From Streptomyces sp. HD (lineage in GTDB: Bacteria > Actinomycetota > Actinomycetes > Streptomycetales > Streptomycetaceae), in the NCBI RefSeq assembly GCF_028369295.1, contig NZ_JAQMYP010000036.1:1-64000 (forward strand): 64,000 bases of DNA, written 5' to 3'. Both the position numbers and the translations under genes were made by a program. The notes beneath the pieces were generated by a model, which had not been told where the DNA came from, ran no database searches, and was given only the letters and a program-made list of their open reading frames with translations. This document shows positions 17,327 to 26,351 of this stretch, in pieces. The stretch's first letter is position 1. Each line of letters begins with the position of its first letter.

Positions 17327-17597
17327 GACTTACAGGGCCAAGCACCGGGGAGTGGAACCCGGGGTGGTGGGCCCGTGCGACGGGCGTGCTGAATTTCAGT
17401 GGTGCCGGTGCTGTCGGCGTTGTTAGTTTGCGTCCGTGTCCAGCCCCGAAGCCTCCAGACTCCGGCCACCGGCTCTCCGGTGGCTGCTCGTGATGCCGGG
17501 CTGATCAGGGCTCACTCCCTTTCAAGGCTCACTCCGCTGCCGGACGGCCGTTCGACGTGCCGTTTTCGACTTCGACTTCGGGTTGCGGAGTTTCTTC

Positions 17598-17829
17598 ATG
17601 CCGTTCGCTCTTTTTCTGCTGGGTGTCGCCGTGTTCGCGCAGGGGACGTCCGAGTTCATGCTGGCCGGGCTGGTGCCGGACATCGCGCGGGACCTGGGGG
17701 TCTGTGTGCCGGCGGCCGGTGCTCTCAACGGCGATCGGGGGCGAGGCCGGCGGCGGGTATCGGTCGCCCCTGTGGGTCAGTGCTGCGCTGGTCGCCCTGT
17801 CGCTGGTGGTGGCCGGGGTGGCGGGTACG
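17598..17829 (+). pseudogene. Remnant of an MFS drug-efflux transporter
   Basis: The first about 43 codons (ATG 17598) read MPFALFLLGVAVFAQGTSEF and LAGLVPDIARDLGV, the classic first helix of chloramphenicol-type MFS exporters (Cmx/CmlR). After about 17730 the match jumps to another frame, where GGEAGGGYRSPLWVSAALVALSLVV at about 17737-17829 resembles the last helix of the same family. About 300 internal residues are missing and the two ends are out of frame, so this is a deletion relic, not a functional gene. The region to 18216 holds no other gene I can support. Confidence 0.7.
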
Positions 17830-17961
17830 GCAGGTGGGGCTGGTGGGGTCGATGGGGGCGGTGCGATGGACAAGGCCGGTGATCCGGCCGCGCGCCGAAA
17901 AGGACGGGCAGGTCGGCGCCGTATCCGGACTGCGTCCCGATCAGCCGACCGCTGTCGTTAA

Positions 17962-18999
<1,038 letters not shown>

Positions 19000-19013
19000 C
19001 CTGCCAGACCCCC

Positions 19014-19041
19014 GGGCCCGGTGTCTTCGGATGCCGGGCCC
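19014..19041 (+). terminator. UUCG-loop terminator of the trypsin gene
   Basis: GGGCCCGGTGTC-TTCG-GATGCCGGGCCC forms a 12-bp stem (two G-T pairs) capped by the very stable TTCG tetraloop, 14 bases after the trypsin stop, followed by GCGGGTTTCGTG. Confidence 0.8.
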
Positions 19042-19054
19042 GCGGGTTTCGTGT

Positions 19055-19089
19055 ACCGGCTACCGGCTACGGGTCACCGGCTACCGGTC
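19055..19089. repeat. Heptamer tandem repeat
   Basis: Five consecutive 7-base units: ACCGGCT, ACCGGCT, ACGGGTC, ACCGGCT, ACCGGTC. It is a short degenerate array directly after the trypsin terminator with no visible coding role. The rest of the gap to 19259 appears empty. Confidence 0.7.
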
Positions 19090-19259
19090 ACCTGACACCC
19101 GAGCAGGCCCGGTACACGTTCCCGCTCGTCAACGGTTCCTTCTTCCTGGAAACGGCGACATCGCACAGTTGCTGCTCGTCCCAGGAACGCGGAGGACACG
19201 CGGCCGTCGACCGCACCGAGAACTGTCACCCGATGTGCGGGGCCACGCCCCGTCTGCCT

Positions 19260-20597
19260 TCAGAACCCTCCGCCGTCGAACCCACCCCCGCCGAAGTCCC
19301 CACCCCCGAACCCGCCACCGAAGTCCCCGGGGTCGAAGTCCGCACCGGACATGTCGCCGCCCTCATAACCCCCGCCGCCGAATCCGTACCCGGCCCCATA
19401 GTCGGCCGCATAGGCCGGTGCGGACATCATGCTGCCCAGCATCGTGCCGATGAGGAGGCCGGGGAGGAGGCCGCTGCCGAAGTAACCGCCTGCCCAGGGG
19501 CCGTAGGCGGGGCCGGCGTCCCAGTACGGGCGGCGGCCGTGTTCGGTGTCGACCTCGCGGATCACGGGGTCGCGGCCCTCGGACAGGCGGGTGCGGTCGG
19601 CCGCGCAGACGGGGACCTCGCGGGCGGTGCCACCGGGCGGGATCCAGGTCTCCTCGGCCACCGCCGTGCCGTGACGGGGATCGAAGAAGCAGGGCGGCCG
19701 GCGTTCCGGGAGGGGCCGGTGTTCCCGGCGGGCGGCCAGCTGGGTGAGGGAGAAGCGGCCGTCCGCCAGGGCTTGGGTGACCGCCTTGACGTCCTCCGGT
19801 TTACGGGCCCCGTCCATGAGCCGTTTCGCCTGGTCGTAGGCGTCCAGCGAGCGTTCGTAGTCCGCGCGCATCGCGTCGTCGGCGCCGGCCTCGGCCGGGT
19901 GGAAGTCCAGGCGGTCCATTTCCTCGCCGAAGGCGGTGATGTCCTCGTCGACCACGACCCGCAGCTTCTCCAGTGCCGCCCGCTGCTCCGCCTCGTGGCG
20001 CCGCCGGTTGCGCCTGATCAGCGCGTACGCGCCCGCGCCGCCGGCCACCAGCACCGCGCCGACGGCGACCAGACCGCCGACGTCCACGCCCTCGCCGCCA
20101 TCGCTCCAGCTCGCCGGGGCCGTGCCGCGCACGTTGTTCAGCGCCGCGTCGACGAAGTCGTTCAGCTGGGCCTTGGCGTCGCCGGCGCTCTGCACCGACG
20201 TGACCAGGTTGTCCACCGCCCGCCCGGACATCACGGAGGCGTCGGCCGCCGCGTCGAACCGATCGCCCACGCGGGCGCCGTACAGGCCCGTGATTCCGGT
20301 CTCCGTACGGAGGTTCAGCAGGAGCTTCTCGGTGGGCTGATCGGCAGGCAGTACGGCCACGAACACCGGTTTGTCGGCGTCCTCGATCTTGTCGGCGAGT
20401 GCTTCGGCGTCCGCCGACGACAGCTGGTCCGAGGCCGCGGGGTCCACGTACACGGGGCCGTCGCGCAGCGCCTCGGCGACCTGGGAAAGGTCCGTGGCCG
20501 CATGTGCGCCGGGCGCGCCGGCGGTGAGCACCGCGACTGCCGCGGCGACCGGCACGATCAGCGAGCGCATGAGGCCCCGGACGAGCAGAGTCCTCAT
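19260..20597 (-). CDS. Exported membrane protein with TPM-like domain and Gly-rich tail
   Basis: A 445-residue protein with a signal peptide (RSLIVPVAAAVAVLTAGAPG then AHA), an extracytoplasmic domain of about 150 residues resembling the TPM fold (YVDPAASDQLSSADAEAL, VFVAVLP), a transmembrane helix near 180-200 (GLVAVGAVLVAGGAGAYALI) and a basic, helical cytosolic part. A second hydrophobic stretch (GLLPGLLIGTMLGSMM) and a Gly/Asp/Phe-rich C-terminus with DFGGG and FGGGD repeats end it. It starts at ATG 20597; an upstream in-frame start at 20672 is rejected because it displaces the signal peptide. Function is unknown; related Streptomyces proteins are annotated only as membrane or TPM-domain proteins. 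Confidence 0.8.
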   Translation of the reverse strand: MRTLLVRGLMRSLIVPVAAAVAVLTAGAPGAHAATDLSQVAEALRDGPVYVDPAASDQLSSADAEALADKIEDADKPVFVAVLPADQPTEKLLLNLRTETGITGLYGARVGDRFDAAADASVMSGRAVDNLVTSVQSAGDAKAQLNDFVDAALNNVRGTAPASWSDGGEGVDVGGLVAVGAVLVAGGAGAYALIRRNRRRHEAEQRAALEKLRVVVDEDITAFGEEMDRLDFHPAEAGADDAMRADYERSLDAYDQAKRLMDGARKPEDVKAVTQALADGRFSLTQLAARREHRPLPERRPPCFFDPRHGTAVAEETWIPPGGTAREVPVCAADRTRLSEGRDPVIREVDTEHGRRPYWDAGPAYGPWAGGYFGSGLLPGLLIGTMLGSMMSAPAYAADYGAGYGFGGGGYEGGDMSGADFDPGDFGGGFGGGDFGGGGFDGGGF

Positions 20598-20720
20598 ACC
20601 CTCGACGCTACCTGATGGGGCGGGCAAAGGCGCCGGTCCCGGTGAGCGGATTCCGGTGGGTGGGTTCCCCACCGGGCCGGCGCCGCCCTACGGCCTCCCT
20701 CCCCATCCCCGGCCAACCGC

Positions 20721-23700
20721 TCAGGCCCCCCGATACGCCGCGCTCAGCCTCTCCACCGCCGCCCCGTACCTGCCCGTGAGCAGCAGATGGTCGGCCTCGG
20801 CGAAGGGTGCGGCCACCTGCTCGGTGATTCCCTTCGCGGCGGCCCGCTGCTGGACGATCAGGCGGGCCTTGGTGACGAGCGTGCGGCCGGTCTGCGCCGC
20901 TCCGGCCTGCTCGGCGGCCGTCGCCGCGACACCCAGCGCCTTCAGGGTCGCGGCGCCTCCGCCGGGCACCTTGGTCAGCGTCGTCAGGCCCCAGCCGTAC
21001 GGGAACCTCGGGTCGTACGACGTGTCGCCGACGTTGATCGGCAGCTGTGCCTCGCTCTTCGGCCAGGTCACGGGGAGTTGCCCGGTGAAGGGCCGGTTCC
21101 CGAACAGCACGTCCGTCACGCCGTCGCCCTCGGTGCCGGGCAGCCAGGAGGCGACCAGGGCGTCGATTCCGGCCAGCTGCTCGTCGTCGATCAGCTGCGG
21201 GCGTCCGGAGACGATCAGCACGGCGCACCTCATCGCGCCGCACACCCTGTCCACGGCGGCCCGGTCGGCGGTGCTCAGTCGCAGGTCGTGGCCGTTGCCG
21301 ACGTCACCGACGCCCTCGGCGTACGGGGTCTCGCCGACCACGACCACGCCTGCGTCGTAGCCGGTCATGGGCGCGGACGCGTCCTTGGAATACGTCAGCC
21401 GCGCGGCGTTCTTCCGCATCGCCTCCAGGATGGTCGTGCCGGGGGTGACGGCGCCGGACGAGCCCTGCCAGGTGACGGTCCAGCCGCCGCTCTGGTTGCC
21501 GATGTCGTCGGCGTTGGATCCGGCGACGTACACCTTCTGCGACTTCCGCAGGGGAAGCAGGCCGTCGGTGTTCTTCAGCAGCACCTGCGATTCGGCCACC
21601 GCCCGGCGCGCCACCGCCCGGTGTTCCGCGGACCCGATCCGCGCCGCGCCGCTCGTGTCGGCGTACGGCTTCTCGAAGAGGCCGAGGCGGAACTTCTGGG
21701 TGAGGATGCGGGATACGGCGTCGGTCACCCGCTTCTCGCTGACGCGCCCGGCCCGGACCTCGGCGACGAGGGCCGCGTGGAAGTCCTTGTAGGCGTACGG
21801 GGCCATGACCATGTCCACGCCCGCGTTGACCGACGTGCGCACGTCGCTCGCGTAGTCGCCGGGGATCTGGTCGATGCCGTTCCAGTCGCTGACGACGAAG
21901 CCGTCGAAGCCCATACGGCCCTTGAGTACACCGTTGATCATGTCGGCGCGGGCATGCATCCTGACCGGGCCCCGGCCGTCGCCGACGAGGTCGAGGGAGG
22001 AGTAGGACGGCATGACCGTGCCGACACCGCGGTCGACGGCCGTCGCGTACGGCGCCAGGTGGACGGCTTCCAGCTGCTGCCGGGTGACCTTGGTGACGCC
22101 CTGGTCGACGGTGTACGTCCCGGTGGTCGAGGTGCCGTATGCCGTGCCGCCGTCGCCGACGAAGTGCTTGGCGGTGGCGAGGACCTTGTCGGCGCGGTCC
22201 AGGTCCCGGCCGTCCGCGCGCCCCTGCAGGCCCTGGATGACCGTCTCCATCGAGTCGACGAGCGCCGGGTCCTCGCCGAAGGACTCGTACGCCCGTCCCC
22301 AGCGGTCGTCCCGCGTCACGCACAGGCAGGGCGCGAAGTCCCAGGGGATGCCGGTGGCCCGTGTCTCGGCCGCCGTCACCGCGCCCGCCCGGTAGGCGAG
22401 CCCCGGGTTCCGGGTGGCGCCGAGTCCGACGTTGTGCGGCATGATCGTCGCGCCGACCACGTTGTTGTGGCCGTGCACCGCGTCGACGCCGTAGATCAGC
22501 GGGATCTGGAAGCGGGTCGCCTGCGCCCGGAGCTGGAAGCCGTCGATCATCTTCGCCCAGGCCGCGGGGGTGTTGGGCGTCGGGGCCGAGCCGCCGCCGG
22601 ACAGGACCGAACCGAGGTCGTACGCCGCGATGTCCCCCGGGTTCGCCAGGGCGCCGCGCTCGGCCTGGGTCATCTGGCCGGCCTTCTCCTCCAGGGACAT
22701 CCGGGAGAGGAGATCGGCGACCCGCTTCCGCACCGGCAACTTGCCGTTCAGATACGGCAGTCCGTGCGCGTCGACCACGATCTGCGGGGTCTCGGCCGGG
22801 GCCTTGGCGCCGGTCACCGTCAGTTTCAGCGGGATCGTCTCGGCGGGCTCGGCGGACCTGTCCCGCAGGGTGGGGACGTGGATCTCGCGGGTGGTGCCGG
22901 AGGCGGTGCCGGCCGGGAAGGTGAGGGTCCCGCCGACCGGGGTGTAGTCCTTGGCGGGGTCGGCGGTGCCGCCGGTGGTCTCGTAGGTGACGGTGACCGG
23001 TTCGTCGATGGGGGCGGAGCCGGTGGTGGCGACGGTGAGGCGGACGGTCGCCCGGTCGCCCTCGTCCGTCGGGTACACGGCGGAGTCGGTACGGACGGAT
23101 GCCTTCAGGGACTGGTCGGCCTTGCCGTACAACTCGACGCCGTCCATGGCGAACTGGCCCTGGACACCGGCGGGGAGTGTGACGGCGTACCCCCAGGTCT
23201 CGGTGAGGCCGAGGATGTGGTCGATGCCGCCGACGGGCTGGTAGTCCGTGCGATAAATGAAGTCGGTGAACGGCAGCTCGATCTGTTTCCAGCCGCTGAA
23301 GTCGTCGGTGAAGGAGGTCGTCCAGAGCTCGGTGGCGTCGCCGTTGGCGCCGCCGTCCTTGAGTTCGAAGGCGATCTTCCTGCCGTTGTTGCGGCCGTCC
23401 CACCACAGGCGGATGCCCTGGTGGGCGGACCAGTCGTGGGCGGGTTCGGTGTAGGCGAATGTATGGGTGAATCCGCCATAGGCGCTGATGTCGTAAGTGC
23501 CGGACAGCACCTTCTCGCCCTCGGGCGCGTCGTCGCGGGCGGCCAGCCGGAGAGTGGGCGGGTCGTCGTTGTCACCGCCCCAGGTGAAGACGCCCTCGGC
23601 GGGCGGGCCGACGAAGGGGACCTCGCCCTCGAAGCGGTCGACGGGGACCGGGGCGGGGTCGTCGGCGCCGGACGCGGGGGCCGCCGCGGTGAGCGGGAGC

Positions 23701-23747
23701 AGGGTGGTGAGGAGTGCGGCGGAGGCGAGCAGGGCGGTTCTGCGCAT
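20721..23747 (-). CDS. Secreted glycoside hydrolase family 3 (beta-glucosidase-like), multidomain
   Basis: A 1008-residue exported GH3 enzyme. In order: signal peptide (RRTALLASAALLTTLLPL, ending ASGA), a carbohydrate-binding-like beta-sandwich at about 35-210 (GIRLWWDGRNNGRKIAFELK), a Calx-beta-like domain (TYETTGGTADPAKDYTPVGGTL), then the GH3 catalytic barrel with RMSLEEKAGQMTQ, DAVHGHNNV and KHFVGDGGT, and the nucleophile Asp621 in VVSDWNGID. The GH3 C-terminal domain contains SNADDIGNQSGGWT and a helical tail follows. It starts at ATG 23747 behind GAGGGA. It lies back-to-back with a GH30 glucanase across a palindrome-bearing region, suggesting joint use of a beta-glucan. Substrate specificity is not readable. 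Confidence 0.92.
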   Translation of the reverse strand: MRRTALLASAALLTTLLPLTAAAPASGADDPAPVPVDRFEGEVPFVGPPAEGVFTWGGDNDDPPTLRLAARDDAPEGEKVLSGTYDISAYGGFTHTFAYTEPAHDWSAHQGIRLWWDGRNNGRKIAFELKDGGANGDATELWTTSFTDDFSGWKQIELPFTDFIYRTDYQPVGGIDHILGLTETWGYAVTLPAGVQGQFAMDGVELYGKADQSLKASVRTDSAVYPTDEGDRATVRLTVATTGSAPIDEPVTVTYETTGGTADPAKDYTPVGGTLTFPAGTASGTTREIHVPTLRDRSAEPAETIPLKLTVTGAKAPAETPQIVVDAHGLPYLNGKLPVRKRVADLLSRMSLEEKAGQMTQAERGALANPGDIAAYDLGSVLSGGGSAPTPNTPAAWAKMIDGFQLRAQATRFQIPLIYGVDAVHGHNNVVGATIMPHNVGLGATRNPGLAYRAGAVTAAETRATGIPWDFAPCLCVTRDDRWGRAYESFGEDPALVDSMETVIQGLQGRADGRDLDRADKVLATAKHFVGDGGTAYGTSTTGTYTVDQGVTKVTRQQLEAVHLAPYATAVDRGVGTVMPSYSSLDLVGDGRGPVRMHARADMINGVLKGRMGFDGFVVSDWNGIDQIPGDYASDVRTSVNAGVDMVMAPYAYKDFHAALVAEVRAGRVSEKRVTDAVSRILTQKFRLGLFEKPYADTSGAARIGSAEHRAVARRAVAESQVLLKNTDGLLPLRKSQKVYVAGSNADDIGNQSGGWTVTWQGSSGAVTPGTTILEAMRKNAARLTYSKDASAPMTGYDAGVVVVGETPYAEGVGDVGNGHDLRLSTADRAAVDRVCGAMRCAVLIVSGRPQLIDDEQLAGIDALVASWLPGTEGDGVTDVLFGNRPFTGQLPVTWPKSEAQLPINVGDTSYDPRFPYGWGLTTLTKVPGGGAATLKALGVAATAAEQAGAAQTGRTLVTKARLIVQQRAAAKGITEQVAAPFAEADHLLLTGRYGAAVERLSAAYRGA

Positions 23748-23782
23748 GGCACGTCCCTCGACTCTCATAGTCCACATACGAC

Positions 23783-23803
23783 TTAGCTCACGCCGTGAGT
23801 TAA
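23783..23803. promoter_or_regulatory. 21-bp palindrome, candidate operator for the GH3/GH30 pair
   Basis: TTAGCTCACG-C-CGTGAGTTAA is a near-perfect inverted repeat (9 of 10 arm positions pair) 36 bases upstream of the GH3 start in the divergent region shared with the GH30 gene. A further perfect palindrome TTGACGTCAA lies at 23817-23826. The size and symmetry fit a LacI- or GntR-family operator. No regulator gene is adjacent. Confidence 0.5.
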
Positions 23804-23984
23804 CTGGCGGCACCGATTGACGTCAAGACTTCACGTCAGGATCGGTACGCACTCAACTCCCGGCTGAATCTGGAGGGTTGTCGCTTCAGCTAATGAACGC
23901 GAGACCCCTTGACGCGTCTACGAACCCGTCATTTACTCACGCCTCGCACGGCCCCCATCCCCACATCCAGAAGGGCTGCGCTCC

Positions 23985-25862
23985 ATGAGGAGATCCACTC
24001 GGACGCTCGGGCTGCTCCTCACCGGGCTCCTCGGCACGGCCGGTCTCACGGCGGTCGGCTTCACGACGGCCACGCCCGCGCAGGCGGCGGGCGAACAGGT
24101 CACCGCCTGGCTCACCACGACGGACGACTCCGGCGGTCGCCATGTGGTCCGCGGGCTCCAGCCGCAGACCCCGTTCGCCTTCCAGGCGGGCTCCGGCGGG
24201 GGCGGCGAGAACATCACCGTCGACGAGAACACCCGCTACCAGTCCTTCACCGGCGGCGGCGCGTCGTTCACGGACACCGCGGCCTGGCTGATGGACGGCA
24301 GCGGTGCGCTGTCGCAGGCCACGAAGGACGACACCATGCGCAAGCTGTTCTCGCCGACGGAGGGCATCGGGCTGTCGTTCCTGCGCAATCCCATGGGCGG
24401 GTCGGACCTCGCCCGCTTCGGCTACACGTACGACGACGTACCGGCCGGGCAGACCGACCCGGATCTGTCCGAGTTCTCGATCGCACACGATCTGCAGGAC
24501 GTCGTGCCGCTGACCAAGCAGGCACGTCAGCTCAACCCGGGGCTCACCGTGATGGCCTCGCCGTGGACGGCTCCCGCCTGGATGAAGGACAACGGGCAGC
24601 TCAACGGGGGATGGCTGAAGGCCGAGCACTACGGCGCGTACGCCTCGTACTTCGTGAAGTACGTGCAGGCCTATCAGGCACAGGGCATCCCGATCGCGTA
24701 CGTCACCGCCCAGAACGAACCGACCTGCTGCTCGGGCTACCCGTCGATGAGCTGGAACGCGAGCGGGCTGGCGTACTTCACCAAGAACGAGCTGCTGCCC
24801 AGGCTCCAGTCGGCCGGGCTGCCCACCAAGGTGCTGGCGCACGACTGGAACTGGGACACCTACGACGCCTACGCCGCCCAGACCGTGGACGACGCGGCGG
24901 TGCGCGGCCACCCGAACTTCGGCGGGATCGCCTGGCACGGCTACGGCGGCGACGTGGCCGAGCAGACGCAGGTGCACGACCGGTACCCGCGGCTGGACGC
25001 CCTCGGCACCGAGCACTCGGGAGGCACCTGGATCGCCAACCAGCAGCGCGAGGACATGATGAACATCATCGACTACACCCGGAACTGGGCGAAGTCGGTG
25101 ACGAAGTGGTCGCTGGCGGTGGACCAGAACCGGGGGCCGCACAACGGTGGCTGCGGGACCTGCGACGGGTTCATCACCGTGCACAACGGGGACTCGCGGC
25201 ACGGGCAGGTCGACTACACGGTCGAGTACTACACGATGGGCCATCTGACGAAGTTCGTACGGCCGGGCGCGCAGCGCATCGCGTCGACCGCGTCCTCGTC
25301 CGTGCCGAACGTGGCATGGCGGAACACCGACGGTTCGAAGGCGCTGATCGCCTACAACGACGCCTCGACCGCGAAGACGGTGACCGTCAACTGGGGCTCA
25401 CAGCACGCCACTTACTCGCTGCCGGGCAAGACGTCGGCGACCTTCACCTGGTCGGGCACCCAGACCGAGGGCCCATCCCGGTCGGGCGCGTTCGTGGGCC
25501 TCGCGGGCAAGTGCCTTGATGTGGCGGGCGGTTCGACGGCCGACGGGGCCGCCGTGCAGCTCTACGACTGCAACGGCACGTCCGCCCAGCGGTGGACCGT
25601 GCAGGGCGACGGGTCGGTGCGGGCGCTGGGCAAGTGCCTGGACGTGACGTCCGGATCGACGGCGGACGGGGCGAAGGTGCAGCTGTACGACTGCAACGGC
25701 ACGGGTGCGCAGCAGTGGTCGTACGACGCGTCGTCGGGTGACGTGGTCAACCGCGCCGCGAACAAGTGCCTGGACGTGACGGACAACTCCTCGGCGAACG
25801 GGGCGCGTGCGCAGATCTGGAGTTGCACGGGCGCCGCCAACCAGAAGTGGCGCCTGCAGTAA
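23985..25862 (+). CDS. Secreted glycoside hydrolase family 30 with ricin-type (CBM13) domain
   Basis: A 625-residue exported enzyme of the GH30 glucosylceramidase/endo-beta-1,6-glucanase type. A signal peptide ends at about residue 34 (AQAAG). The barrel carries YQSFTGGGASFTDTAAW, SFLRNPMGGSD, SPWTAPAWMK, the acid/base Glu245 in TAQNEPT and the nucleophile Glu343 in GTEHSGG. A small beta-domain follows, then from about 505 to the end a beta-trefoil lectin domain with three repeats of the GKCLDV...AVQLYDCNGT...QRW kind. It starts at ATG 23985. It is probably an endo-beta-1,6-glucanase feeding the divergent GH3 exo-enzyme, for example on fungal wall glucan; that is inference. Confidence 0.92.
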   Translation: MRRSTRTLGLLLTGLLGTAGLTAVGFTTATPAQAAGEQVTAWLTTTDDSGGRHVVRGLQPQTPFAFQAGSGGGGENITVDENTRYQSFTGGGASFTDTAAWLMDGSGALSQATKDDTMRKLFSPTEGIGLSFLRNPMGGSDLARFGYTYDDVPAGQTDPDLSEFSIAHDLQDVVPLTKQARQLNPGLTVMASPWTAPAWMKDNGQLNGGWLKAEHYGAYASYFVKYVQAYQAQGIPIAYVTAQNEPTCCSGYPSMSWNASGLAYFTKNELLPRLQSAGLPTKVLAHDWNWDTYDAYAAQTVDDAAVRGHPNFGGIAWHGYGGDVAEQTQVHDRYPRLDALGTEHSGGTWIANQQREDMMNIIDYTRNWAKSVTKWSLAVDQNRGPHNGGCGTCDGFITVHNGDSRHGQVDYTVEYYTMGHLTKFVRPGAQRIASTASSSVPNVAWRNTDGSKALIAYNDASTAKTVTVNWGSQHATYSLPGKTSATFTWSGTQTEGPSRSGAFVGLAGKCLDVAGGSTADGAAVQLYDCNGTSAQRWTVQGDGSVRALGKCLDVTSGSTADGAKVQLYDCNGTGAQQWSYDASSGDVVNRAANKCLDVTDNSSANGARAQIWSCTGAANQKWRLQ

Positions 25863-25866
25863 CGGT

Positions 25867-26295
25867 TCAGACGTACGGCTGCCCGATGCCCAGCAGGTTG
25901 CCCTCGCTGTCGTGGAACCAGGCGGCGCGCTCCCCACGAAAGCCTTTGCCGGGGTAGTGCCCCTCGATGTCGGCGATGCCGTTCGTCGTGCGCAGGCCCG
26001 GCACGTCGACGTCCTCGAACTCGACGCCGCGCCGCCTGAGTTCCGCCACTACGGCGTCCACGTCCTCCACCTGCCACCCCATCTGCGTGAAGGTGCCGGG
26101 GGAGGCGCCCGTCGACTGGTACACGGCGAACTCGGTGCCCCCGCACCGGTACAGCAGCCCGCCCGGGCGCTCGTCGACGGGCTCCAGACCGAGCGTCTCG
26201 GAGTAGAAGCGCCGGGCCCGCTCCAGGTCCTGGGCGGGCAGACGGGTCGCGACCTGCCCCCGGGCCAGCAGGTTCCTCACGTCGTCCGTGTCCAT
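25867..26295 (-). CDS. VOC/glyoxalase-fold family protein
   Basis: A 142-residue protein of the vicinal-oxygen-chelate fold. Typical elements are ARRFYSETLGLEP, LLYRCGGTEFAVYQS, GWQVEDVDAVVAELRRRGVEF and the closing AAWFHDSEGNLLGIGQP. Such proteins are lyases, dioxygenases or drug-binding resistance proteins; nothing here decides which, and not all metal ligands of a true glyoxalase are evident. It starts at ATG 26295; the long ORF reaching 27246 in the same frame is antisense read-through of cimA. It is tail-to-tail with the GH30 gene, only 4 bases apart, and 56 bases downstream of cimA on the same strand. Confidence 0.85.
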   Translation of the reverse strand: MDTDDVRNLLARGQVATRLPAQDLERARRFYSETLGLEPVDERPGGLLYRCGGTEFAVYQSTGASPGTFTQMGWQVEDVDAVVAELRRRGVEFEDVDVPGLRTTNGIADIEGHYPGKGFRGERAAWFHDSEGNLLGIGQPYV

Positions 26296-26351
26296 GGCTC
26301 CAGTGTGCCCTGGACGACGGGCCCGGGGGATGACGGCGAGGTCCGTTCGGC

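Noticed and set aside
20787-23786. 999-residue plus-strand ORF opposite the GH3 gene
   Set aside because: The GH3 protein on the minus strand has full catalytic motifs; the plus-strand product is repetitive and without domains.
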